Assembly (NCBI GenBank): GCA_963169595.1
Contig: CAUJFM010000317.1
Coordinates: forward strand, 1-14,738
Source: Bacteroidota bacterium
GTDB lineage: Bacteria > Bacteroidota > Bacteroidia > Flavobacteriales_F > PHOS-HE28
Direction of reading: 5' to 3'
DNA length: 14,738 nucleotides
In this document: in pieces, positions 8,508 to 14,718 of the stretch
Layout: the number at the start of each line of letters is the position of its first letter
How positions within the stretch are numbered: the stretch's first letter is position 1
Program-made: the position numbers and the translations under genes
The notes under the pieces: generated by a model
What the model saw: the letters and a program-made list of their open reading frames with translations, nothing else
Told to the model about the DNA's origin: nothing
Databases searched by the model: none

Positions 8508-8521
8508 GATGGTCCGTTGTT
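8508..8521. repeat. 14-bp sequence shared with the ATPase-lipoprotein gap (copy 2)
   Basis: Second copy of GATGGTCCGTTGTT (see 6000-6013). On the - strand it directly abuts the copA ATG at 8507 and overlaps the chaperone stop codon (8520-8522). It may be a leader, translation or RNA-level signal, or a duplicated junction. It contains no Shine-Dalgarno core. Confidence 0.6.
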
Positions 8522-8759
8522 AGCTGGCCTTGGGGATGAGCCCGTAGCCAGCGGGTTTGAGGGCGGTGAGCAGGTCGTCGAGGGCGATGGCTCCCTGCAC
8601 GATCTCCACCTCGGCGGTGCTGGTGGCGGCATCCACGCGCACGGCCACCACACCGGGCAAGCGCTTGAGGATGGTGGTGGCGCTGTTGGCGCAGCCTGCG
8701 CAGGTGATTCCCGTAGTGGTGAAGCGCAGGGTCTCGGTGGGGGTGCTCGTGTGGTCCAT
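8520..8759 (-). CDS. copZ: Small HMA-domain copper chaperone (CopZ-like)
   Basis: 79 residues from ATG 8759. The frame can be extended to a GTG at 8789, but the extra ten residues (LCTVNTRTT) are not domain-like. The protein is a single HMA fold: strand LRFTTTGITCAGC with the metal-binding cysteines 20 and 23, helix SATTILKRLPGVV, then VAVRVDAATSTAEVEI and the closing helix/strand ALKPAGYGL. This matches CopZ/Atx1-type cytoplasmic Cu(I) carriers, which dock to HMA domains of the copper ATPase. The ATPase gene follows 12 bases downstream, which supports the role. It could also be described as a detached N-terminal HMA module of the pump. Confidence 0.88.
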   Translation of the reverse strand: MDHTSTPTETLRFTTTGITCAGCANSATTILKRLPGVVAVRVDAATSTAEVEIVQGAIALDDLLTALKPAGYGLIPKAS

Positions 8760-8811
8760 CGTCGTTCGCGTATTGACGGTACAAAGCACCGACGACCACC
8801 GTCCCTTCGCG

Positions 8812-8839
8812 TTACATCCTCTTCGGTAAGGTTTACATC
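8812..8839. promoter_or_regulatory. Candidate AraC operator: TTACATC direct repeats, 21-bp spacing
   Basis: TTACATC occurs at 8812-8818 and 8833-8839, start to start 21 bp, i.e. two helical turns, so both would face the same side of DNA. They lie between the regulator gene (the second overlaps its TGA at 8838-8840) and the chaperone gene, 53-80 bases before its ATG. AraC-family dimers commonly bind direct repeats at about this spacing. Assignment is by geometry and position only. Confidence 0.45.
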
Positions 8840-9404
8840 AGGACCCGACCTGGTCCAGCGGGGTGCGTCCCAGGCCCATGGCCTTGAAGGTCGAAGGTGT
8901 CATACCGGTGAGCTTCTTGAACTGCGCGCTCAGGTGGGCCACGCTGCTGAAGCCCGTGCGGTCGGCGATCTCGCTCAGGGTGAGCTCATCGTACTTGATC
9001 AGCTCCTTCACGCGCTCCAAGCGCTGCAGCAGGAAGTACTGTTCGATGGTGATGCCCTCGACCTGGGAGAAGAGAGCGCTGAGGCCCGAGTACTCGTGGT
9101 GGAGGGCGTCGCTCAGGTGCTCGCTCAGCTTCAAGCGACCTCCACCGACCTCGCTGTGATGCACCAGCTTCACGATGGCCGCTTTGATGCGGGCGATCAT
9201 CGCCGCCTCGCGGCTATCAACCAGTTCGAAGCCTTCGGCCTCCAACAGTGCACGCGCCCCTTCAAGTTGCGCAGGGCCAGGTTCGCGCTCAAGCTCCACC
9301 TCGCCCAGGTCCACGTGCTTCACGGCCATGCCCTGCGTTTCGAGCACACGCTTCACCACCGCCCTGCAGCGGTCGCAGACCATATTACGCACGACAAGCT
9401 TCAT
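8838..9404 (-). CDS. AraC-family regulator with N-terminal HMA-like CxxC domain
   Basis: 188 residues from ATG 9404 (MKLVVRN). A TTG at 9413 would add three residues. Residues 1-66 look like an HMA/ferredoxin-like fold: MKLVVRNMVCDRCRAVVKRVL with Cys 10 and Cys 13, then VKHVDLGEVELE and a closing LLEAEGFELVD. Residues about 90-180 form the double helix-turn-helix of AraC proteins, the second unit being LTLSEIADRTGFSSVAHLSA followed by QFKKLTGMTPSTFK. The protein lacks the usual large AraC ligand-binding domain, so it is short for the family. Inference: the CxxC domain senses cytoplasmic Cu(I) or accepts it from the chaperone, and the C-terminus controls the copper genes downstream on the same strand. 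Similar small regulators are known next to copper ATPases in Bacteroidota. Confidence 0.88.
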   Translation of the reverse strand: MKLVVRNMVCDRCRAVVKRVLETQGMAVKHVDLGEVELEREPGPAQLEGARALLEAEGFELVDSREAAMIARIKAAIVKLVHHSEVGGGRLKLSEHLSDALHHEYSGLSALFSQVEGITIEQYFLLQRLERVKELIKYDELTLSEIADRTGFSSVAHLSAQFKKLTGMTPSTFKAMGLGRTPLDQVGS

Positions 9405-9410
9405 CGGTCC

Positions 9411-9418
9411 CAAAGCTA
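9411..9418 (-). promoter_or_regulatory. Bacteroidetes-type -7 element before the AraC gene
   Basis: On the - strand this reads TAGCTTTG, a perfect match to TAnnTTTG. It ends 6 bases before the ATG at 9404, so a transcript from it would have almost no leader. No convincing -33 TTG was found upstream, which weakens the call. Confidence 0.4.
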
Positions 9419-9485
9419 AAGGCCCGATCCCTCAGGCCGCTCCACATGGTCCGCCTTCGCTGATGCCCGGTCGAACGAGCTTCAC

Positions 9486-10766
9486 CTACGCCACATCGTT
9501 GCTTCGGCGTACGAAGAACATCTCCATCTCCCCCTTGCCCTTGGCCTGCACCTTGCCGCGTGGGGTGAAGACGAGGCCGGGCGTGTCCTTCACCAGCGCG
9601 TAGGTGGCCTCGCTGATGTTCACGTGGCCGGGCTCGCCGGATGACTCCATGCGCGAAGCCGTGTTCACCGTATCACCCCAGATGTCGTACTGGAACTTCT
9701 TCACGCCCACGATGCCGGCCACCACGGGACCGGTGTGGATGCCGATGCGGATCTCGAAGTAGGGCAGTCCGGCCGCGATCTTGCGCGCCTTGCCCTCGGC
9801 AATGAAGTCGCGCATGGCCAGGGCCACCTGGATGGCGTCCACCGCATGGGACCTGTTCTCGATGGGCACACCACCTGCGGCCATATAGGCATCGCCGATG
9901 GTCTTGATCTTCTCCATGCCGTGCTCCGCACAGATGCGGTCGAAGTAGCTGAAGCACTCATGCAGGTCCTTCACCAGCTGCTTGGGGCTCACCAGCTCGC
10001 TCATGGCCGTGAAGCCCTTGAAATCCGTGAAGAGCACGGTGACCTGGTCGATCAAGCGGGCCTCGGCCTCACCCTTCTCTTTCAGTTCCTCGGCCACCTC
10101 GGCGGGCAGGATGTTCAGCAGCAACTCCTCGCTGCGGTCCTTCTCCTTCTGGATGATCTTGTTCACCCGCTGGGTGTAGCGGTACCGGTTGAACAGACCA
10201 CCGGCCAGGGCCAGGAAGAGGATACCCACGGCGATGGTGGCGTTCTTGATGGCCTTCTGCCGCTTCAGCTCCAGGGACCGCAGTTCCTGGTCCTTCTCCA
10301 ACAGGGAGATCTGACCCTCCTTCTTCTCGATCTCGTAGCTCAGGGTCTGCGCCTGGAGCTTCTTGTCCATCTCGGCATTGTACAGCGTGTCCTTGATGTC
10401 CGAATACAGGTTCAGGTAGGTGTAGGCCTGCTTGTAGTCCGAGGCCTTGGAGTAGCTGTCCGCCAGCCCTTTGTAGGCCTGCTCGATCTCATAGAGCGCA
10501 TCCAGCCCGGTGGAGATGATCTTGGCCCGTTCGAAGGTGGCGATGGCCTCTGTGACGTCCCCCTTCTTCTCGTAGGTCTCAGCAAGGCTGAGCAGGGACT
10601 GGGCCATTTCCAGTTTGGCGTCCACGGCCATGGCGATCTGGTAGGCCTCGGTCTGGTACTGGATGGCCTTGGCAAAGTCCTTCCGCACGGCATAGACCCG
10701 GCCGATGCTCTTCAAGGCGAACGGCACATTGCCGGTGGCGCTGTTCCGATAGGCATCCAGGGCCAT
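9486..10766 (-). CDS. TPR-containing membrane class III adenylate cyclase (5' end probably lost)
   Basis: 426 residues from the first available ATG (10766). Residues 1-130 are TPR units (e.g. AIQYQTEAYQIAM, AIATFERAKII); 130-172 form a charged, coiled-coil-like stretch; 175-192 is one membrane segment (ATIAVGILFLALAGGLF); 205-232 is a linker helix; and 240-420 is a class III cyclase domain. Catalytic residues are present: metal aspartates D248 (LFTDFKGF) and D292 (TIGDAYM), adenine-specifying K288 and D361 (QYDIWGD), and N368/R372 (NTASRM). K plus D predicts ATP to cAMP rather than cGMP. Family members usually begin with a signal peptide so that the TPRs lie in the periplasm and the cyclase in the cytoplasm; that start is absent here. 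TPR-like coding continues upstream of the ATG to an in-frame TAA at 10851-10853. The product may be mis-targeted, or the gene may be a decayed relic with an intact catalytic part. Confidence 0.85.
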   Translation of the reverse strand: MALDAYRNSATGNVPFALKSIGRVYAVRKDFAKAIQYQTEAYQIAMAVDAKLEMAQSLLSLAETYEKKGDVTEAIATFERAKIISTGLDALYEIEQAYKGLADSYSKASDYKQAYTYLNLYSDIKDTLYNAEMDKKLQAQTLSYEIEKKEGQISLLEKDQELRSLELKRQKAIKNATIAVGILFLALAGGLFNRYRYTQRVNKIIQKEKDRSEELLLNILPAEVAEELKEKGEAEARLIDQVTVLFTDFKGFTAMSELVSPKQLVKDLHECFSYFDRICAEHGMEKIKTIGDAYMAAGGVPIENRSHAVDAIQVALAMRDFIAEGKARKIAAGLPYFEIRIGIHTGPVVAGIVGVKKFQYDIWGDTVNTASRMESSGEPGHVNISEATYALVKDTPGLVFTPRGKVQAKGKGEMEMFFVRRSNDVA

Positions 10767-10850
10767 CTCGAAGTAGAACAGGGCCGAGTCCGGGTTGAAC
10801 AGCTTGATGGAGTCGATCGCCGTTCGCTCCTGCCCGAAGCCACCCCGGAC
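10767..10850 (-). pseudogene. TPR-like coding remnant upstream of the cyclase ATG
   Basis: 28 in-frame codons between the TAA at 10851-10853 and the cyclase ATG read QERTAIDSIKLFNPDSALFY and so on, continuing the TPR pattern (NPDSALFYFEMALDAY). There is no ATG, GTG or TTG in them and no signal peptide in any frame. This suggests that the cyclase gene once extended further upstream. Confidence 0.55.
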
Positions 10851-10884
10851 TTAACGCCAACGCGTCACTAACTTCCACCCACCG

Positions 10885-11130
10885 ATGGAACCGAACAAGC
10901 GCACCTCGCTCCTGGTCCTGGCCGCAGCCATCGTGGGCCTTGCGGCCGCGCTACTCATCGATCAATGGGAAGGTGGACCCACGCGCTCAGCGAGCACGGC
11001 GCTGCTGCTCGTGGGTTTCATCGGCCTCTGGCTGCACCGCTGGAAAGGCGGACGCTTGTACCAACTGATCAGCGTGGCCGGGCTGGTGGGCTTCATCGTG
11101 CTCACCGTGGTGCGCATCGTCACCTCCTGA
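10885..11130 (+). CDS. Small hydrophobic membrane protein, family not recognised
   Basis: 81 residues from ATG 10885. Three membrane segments are visible: about 8-24 (LLVLAAAIVGLAAALLI), 37-50 (STALLLVGFIGLWL) and 60-77 (LISVAGLVGFIVLTVVRI). The N-terminus is basic (NKRTS), and a short basic loop (HRWKGGR) separates the last two segments. No catalytic motif is seen. It runs divergently from the cyclase gene, starting only 32 bases from the in-frame TAA, and is followed by an intrinsic terminator, which supports its being a real single-gene unit. Function unknown. Confidence 0.7.
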   Translation: MEPNKRTSLLVLAAAIVGLAAALLIDQWEGGPTRSASTALLLVGFIGLWLHRWKGGRLYQLISVAGLVGFIVLTVVRIVTS

Positions 11131-11153
11131 TGCCTATTCTCCACACCAAAGGG

Positions 11154-11174
11154 CCCGGCGATCACCGGGTTTTT
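11154..11174 (+). terminator. Rho-independent terminator after the small membrane protein
   Basis: CCCGG, loop CGATCA, CCGGG, followed at once by TTTTT (11170-11174) and more T-rich sequence. The stem starts 23 bases after the stop codon of the + strand gene. On the - strand there is no T-run after the stem, so it serves the + strand gene only. Confidence 0.75.
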
Positions 11175-11239
11175 GTTGTGTTCAGAACACAGAACGCTCA
11201 ATTACCCGACCGGCCAACGTGCGTGATCGTGCAGGGCGT

Positions 11240-12106
11240 TCAAGCGGCCGTGCCCTCCGGCGCCTTGACCGCGGATGCCGCAGGCACCCGGGGAAGGGCC
11301 CGGCGCACCGATGTGTTGGAGAACTCGTCGTGCCAGCCTGTATGGCGCCCCAGGAACGAGAAGGCCTCCAGCGGGATGTAGCGCAGCAGCGTGCGCCCCA
11401 GGATGGTGAGCATCCGGCGACGCTCCACCACCACGAAGGTGCCCGTGGCCACCTTGCCCAGGGTGCGCAGGAACACCACCTCGGTGCTGAAGAAATAGAC
11501 GAACAGCATCACCGAGATCAAGGGATAGGGCGAGTCGTGGAAGTAGGGCACGTCATCCAGCACCGAACCGGTGAAGGCCAGCGCACGCACGTTCATCAAG
11601 AGCAGTGCCATGACCACCAGGATGTCCAACACCCAGCCACCCAAGCGGCGCCAGCCGCCCACCCACTGCACCTCGCCCGTTGGTACAAGCCCGCCCACCC
11701 GCGCGAAATAGGCCATGCTGGTGGCCAGGTACACCAGCGGCCACAGCCACACCAAGGCGATCCACCAAGGCTCCGGCTGGCCCATGGCATCCTCGGCCGG
11801 CCTTCGCAGCAGGAGAAAGAACAACTGGAACAGGGAGGCTGTGAAGGAGAAGACGATGGGGAAGGAAAGCTGTGCCGGCAGCGGGTCCTTCGGCGCCTGG
11901 AACCCCTTCACCACGCCCACCGCACCCAACACGGCCGCCACGGTACCGAGCACCCACACGAACAACTCCGCCCAACGGAACGGGTCGAGGCGCAGGAAGC
12001 GGTCGGAGAAGCCCGCGTGGAAGAACTGGGCAAGCGTCAACAGGTGTATCAGCGAGGTCAGCGCGACCAGGACCAGAAGAGTGGTGCGTAATGCGGCGGT
12101 GGACAT
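11240..12106 (-). CDS. RDD-family membrane protein
   Basis: 288 residues from ATG 12106. About six membrane segments (7-27, 47-65, 81-100, 115-133, 154-172, 195-215). The C-terminal half fits the RDD domain: an arginine pair before a membrane segment with an aspartate (RRLGGWVLDILVV, 153-165), then TLGKVATGTFVVV, LGRTLLRYIPLEAFSFLG and the closing WHDEFSNTSV (Asp 250). RDD proteins are poorly understood; some have been proposed as ion or substrate transporters. The first four segments form an extra N-terminal bundle not found in minimal RDD proteins. It lies alone between convergent and divergent + strand genes, so no operon partner suggests a task. Confidence 0.8.
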   Translation of the reverse strand: MSTAALRTTLLVLVALTSLIHLLTLAQFFHAGFSDRFLRLDPFRWAELFVWVLGTVAAVLGAVGVVKGFQAPKDPLPAQLSFPIVFSFTASLFQLFFLLLRRPAEDAMGQPEPWWIALVWLWPLVYLATSMAYFARVGGLVPTGEVQWVGGWRRLGGWVLDILVVMALLLMNVRALAFTGSVLDDVPYFHDSPYPLISVMLFVYFFSTEVVFLRTLGKVATGTFVVVERRRMLTILGRTLLRYIPLEAFSFLGRHTGWHDEFSNTSVRRALPRVPAASAVKAPEGTAA

Positions 12107-12399
12107 GCGGGCAAGCTACGGCCCACCGCCCTTCCTCTTCTCCTTTCGACCCACCCTCCCAGCAGCGTCATGGGAGGCGGAACGCCACACCGCTCGACGA
12201 CCGCCGGGCCGTTGCCGGGGCGGATGGAAGGGGATGTGCATCCGATCAAAGGGCAAGCATGGTGTTCCGACCCGCAGCGGCCGTTCCCCTGCGGATCGCT
12301 CTCGGTCACTGGGCCGCGCCGTGTTCATCGTCCTGTGGGAGCTGAACCGACCATCCCGCTCCCGTGTACGTGTATCCCGTAACCCGACCTTTGATCATC
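12107..12399. other. 293-bp gap with no recognisable gene
   Basis: Divergent intergenic region between the RDD gene and the Asp-box protein. Short open frames exist on both strands (e.g. 12170-12382 +, 12116-12328 -), but their products are Arg/Pro/Gly-rich with no domain features, as expected for non-coding high-GC DNA. One modest inverted repeat was seen: CCGCAG (12272-12277) and CTGCGG (12289-12294) with an 11-base loop. Promoters for both flanking genes must lie here, but no full -33/-7 pair could be assigned. Confidence 0.6.
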
Positions 12400-14643
12400 A
12401 TGCGTACTCCTGCCACCGCACTGCTGCTGCTCGTCATCCCCCTCCTGCACGCCCAAACGTGGGAGCTGGTGACGCCCATCAAGACCCGCAGCGACCTTAC
12501 CGCCGTGCACCTGCACAGCCCCACGAATGCCGTCACCATCGACCGCACCTTGGGCTTCGTGCTGCGCACCTCCGACGCGGGCGACAGCTGGGAGCGCATG
12601 CCCTACAACCTCCTCAACGTGCCGCGCAGCCTGTGGATGTGGGATGACCAGCGCGGCATCATCGGCGCGGAGACCGGCCGCTTCTACCGCACCACCGACA
12701 ACTGGAGCAGCGTCACCTCGGTGAACCTCTTCGGCTTCGGCCATGCGGCGTGCCTGAGCTTCGTGAACGACACCCTCGGCTGGGCCGCCAGCGAGAGCGG
12801 CAAGATCGCGCGCACCACCGATGGCGGCGCCACCTGGACCCTCCAGACCAGCGGCACCACCAACGCGCTGGTGGGCCTCTACTTCGTGAACGACACCCTA
12901 GGCTTCGCGTCGGGCACCGGGTCCGTGCTGCTGCGCACGAGCAACGGCGGCAACACGTGGACGCCCATCACCGCGCCCATCACCTTCAACATGCGCGGCT
13001 TCCACTTCTTCAATGCGTTCAACGGGCTGGCCGTGGGCATGGGGGGCGAGATCATACGCACCAGCGATGCGGGCCTCACCTGGACCCAGCAGCCCAGCCC
13101 CACCACCAACAGCCTGCTCAGCCTCTTTGTGCGCGGCGACCTGCTCATCACCGTGGGCAACGGCGGCGTGGTGATGCGCAGCACCAACGGCGGCGACACG
13201 TGGACCGCGCAGATCCTGGACCCGAACCAGGACCTCTACCACGCCTACATCGACCCCAGCGGCTTCGGGCTGCTGGGCGGTGAGGCGCGCGTGTACCGCA
13301 CCACCGACCATGGCGCCACCTGGACCGCCGTACAGATCGGCACCTACCACACCAAGTTGACCAAGGTGAGCTTCGGTACCGACCAGCTGGGCGCCGCGGC
13401 CGGCTGGCAGACCATGGGCGGCTACGAGAACGGCGTGGTCCGCACCACCGATGGTGGCCGCCACTGGGCGAACGTGAACGCGGGCAATGCCACGTGGGGC
13501 GGCATCCACCTGCGGTCCGATGGCGTGGGCTGGCTGGGCGGCGGCGTGGGCGCCAACCGCCACACCACCGACTACTTCGCCAGCAGCACCAACCACGCCG
13601 GGCCCAATGTGGCCATCCGCAGTACCTGGGCCTTCAGCCCCACCACCGCACTGGCCTGTGGCGGCTACGTGAACGGCGGCTGCTACCGCACCACCAACGG
13701 CGGCAGCACCTGGCAGCAGGTGCTCAACGGCGGCAACATCTTCGACATCTGGTTCGTGAACGACCAGCTCGGCTTCTGCGGTGGGCAGGGCGGCACCCTG
13801 GCGCGCACCACCAACGGCGGCGTTACCTGGGAATTGCTGGACAGCCCCACCAATTCCGACATCCACAGCCTCTTCTTCCTCAACGACACGCTGGGCTTTT
13901 ACGCCGGCAACGGCGGCGCACGCACCACCGATGGCGGCGACACCTGGACGCTGATGCCCGAGCTGCCGCAGTTCACCATGAGCATCTTCTTCACCGACCC
14001 CGATACCGGCTATGCCGTGCAGTTCAGCGGCTACGTGTTGCGTACCACCAACGGCGGCGATACCTGGGACATGGTGGTGCCCGCCCCCTTCGATGTGGGC
14101 CTGAACGATGCCCAGCTGGTGGATGGCGCGCTGCTGGCCGTGGGCGACCAGGGCGATGTGTTCCGCGCCCCGCTGGGCTGCCCGCCCACCCCGCACATCC
14201 CCACCGTGCTGCAGAGCGGCAACACCCTCTGCACCGCCTACCGCCCCAGCATCCAGTGGTACCTCAACGGTGAGCCGTTGCCCGATGCCACGTGGCCCTG
14301 CATCACCGCCAGCGAACCCGGCAGCTACACCGTGGTGATCACCGATGCGCTGGGCTGCACCAGCGCACCTTCCGTACCTGTGCAGGTGATCATCACCGGG
14401 GTGGACACGACCACCGCCGCTGCGCCGCTGCTCCATCCCAACCCCGGCACCGGCACCTACCAGCTGCGCTTCGTCGAGGCCCGTCCCCGCCTGCTGCACC
14501 TGCACGACCTGCAGGGCCGCCTGCTCCACCAGCAGCGCAGCACCGACCCCAACGCCGTGCTCTTCCTGGAGCACCTGCCCGCGGGCCTCTATGTGCTGAG
14601 CGCTGAAGGGGAAGCGTGGGGGGTGAGGGTGGTGAAGGAGTAG
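12400..14643 (+). CDS. Secreted Asp-box (BNR/Ycf48-like) repeat protein with T9SS sorting domain
   Basis: About 747 residues from ATG 12400; a GTG at 12364 would put 12 residues before the signal peptide MRTPATALLLLVIPLLHA-Q. The body (about 20-590) holds eleven clear Asp-box repeats of the form RTTDGGxTW, e.g. RTSDAGDSW, RTTDGGATW, RTSNGGNTW, RSTNGGDTW, RTTDHGATW and RTTNGGVTW, plus two degenerate ones. Between them comes the phrase xFVNDTLGFxxG. This resembles beta-propellers of the Ycf48/photosystem II stability-factor and sialidase-repeat type, here not tied to photosynthesis. Residues about 592-670 look like an Ig/PKD-type domain (IQWYLNGEPLP, GSYTVVITDALGC). The tail (PNPGTGTYQLRF ... 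LHDLQGRLLHQQ ... LPAGLYVLS) is a T9SS type A sorting domain. Expected to be released or attached at the cell surface; ligand unknown. Only one stop-proximal hairpin region follows. Confidence 0.87.
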   Translation: MRTPATALLLLVIPLLHAQTWELVTPIKTRSDLTAVHLHSPTNAVTIDRTLGFVLRTSDAGDSWERMPYNLLNVPRSLWMWDDQRGIIGAETGRFYRTTDNWSSVTSVNLFGFGHAACLSFVNDTLGWAASESGKIARTTDGGATWTLQTSGTTNALVGLYFVNDTLGFASGTGSVLLRTSNGGNTWTPITAPITFNMRGFHFFNAFNGLAVGMGGEIIRTSDAGLTWTQQPSPTTNSLLSLFVRGDLLITVGNGGVVMRSTNGGDTWTAQILDPNQDLYHAYIDPSGFGLLGGEARVYRTTDHGATWTAVQIGTYHTKLTKVSFGTDQLGAAAGWQTMGGYENGVVRTTDGGRHWANVNAGNATWGGIHLRSDGVGWLGGGVGANRHTTDYFASSTNHAGPNVAIRSTWAFSPTTALACGGYVNGGCYRTTNGGSTWQQVLNGGNIFDIWFVNDQLGFCGGQGGTLARTTNGGVTWELLDSPTNSDIHSLFFLNDTLGFYAGNGGARTTDGGDTWTLMPELPQFTMSIFFTDPDTGYAVQFSGYVLRTTNGGDTWDMVVPAPFDVGLNDAQLVDGALLAVGDQGDVFRAPLGCPPTPHIPTVLQSGNTLCTAYRPSIQWYLNGEPLPDATWPCITASEPGSYTVVITDALGCTSAPSVPVQVIITGVDTTTAAAPLLHPNPGTGTYQLRFVEARPRLLHLHDLQGRLLHQQRSTDPNAVLFLEHLPAGLYVLSAEGEAWGVRVVKE

Positions 14644-14653
14644 GGCGAGCGGT

Positions 14654-14718
14654 GGGGTGAGGGTGTCACCCCGCGGGGGTGGGGGGCAGAGACCCCGGGG
14701 GGGCAGCCAAAGCCCCCC
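14654..14718. repeat. G-rich segment with nested hairpins after the Asp-box gene
   Basis: Several perfect inverted repeats follow the stop codon: GGGGTGA/TCACCCC (14654-14660, 14666-14672), CACCCC/GGGGTG (14667-14672, 14676-14681), CCCCGGGG (14693-14700) and GGGGGGC/GCCCCCC with loop AGCCAAA (14698-14718). The last stem is followed by AAAATAAAA, not a T-run, so it is not a standard intrinsic terminator on the + strand. The several G-runs could also form a G-quadruplex. Confidence 0.6.

Noticed and set aside
8785..8800. -7 element for the copper chaperone on the - strand (GTGCTTTG)
   Set aside because: It keeps TTTG but lacks the TA pair, and has no TTG at the right distance upstream.
8109..9419. 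436-codon + strand open frame over the chaperone and regulator genes
   Set aside because: It is antisense to three genes with clear motifs, and its His/Gly-rich product has no recognisable domain.
9419..9445. Possible terminator of the cyclase gene (GGCC...GGCC then TTT on the - strand)
   Set aside because: The stem is only four bases with a ten-base loop and a short T-run that is part of the regulator's -7 element. Too weak to call.
12386..12393. GACCTTTG as a -7 element for the Asp-box gene
   Set aside because: One mismatch to TAnnTTTG, no -33 partner, and only 6 bases before the ATG; not convincing by itself.
12800..14080. Regularly spaced short DNA repeats, at first glance CRISPR-like
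   Set aside because: The repeats are in frame, encode the Asp-box motif and vary as protein repeats do; no constant repeat with unique spacers is present.
12898..14574. 558-codon open frame on the - strand opposite the Asp-box gene
   Set aside because: Low-complexity Gly/Ala/Val/His product that mirrors the Asp-box repeats of the real gene. No independent sign of coding.
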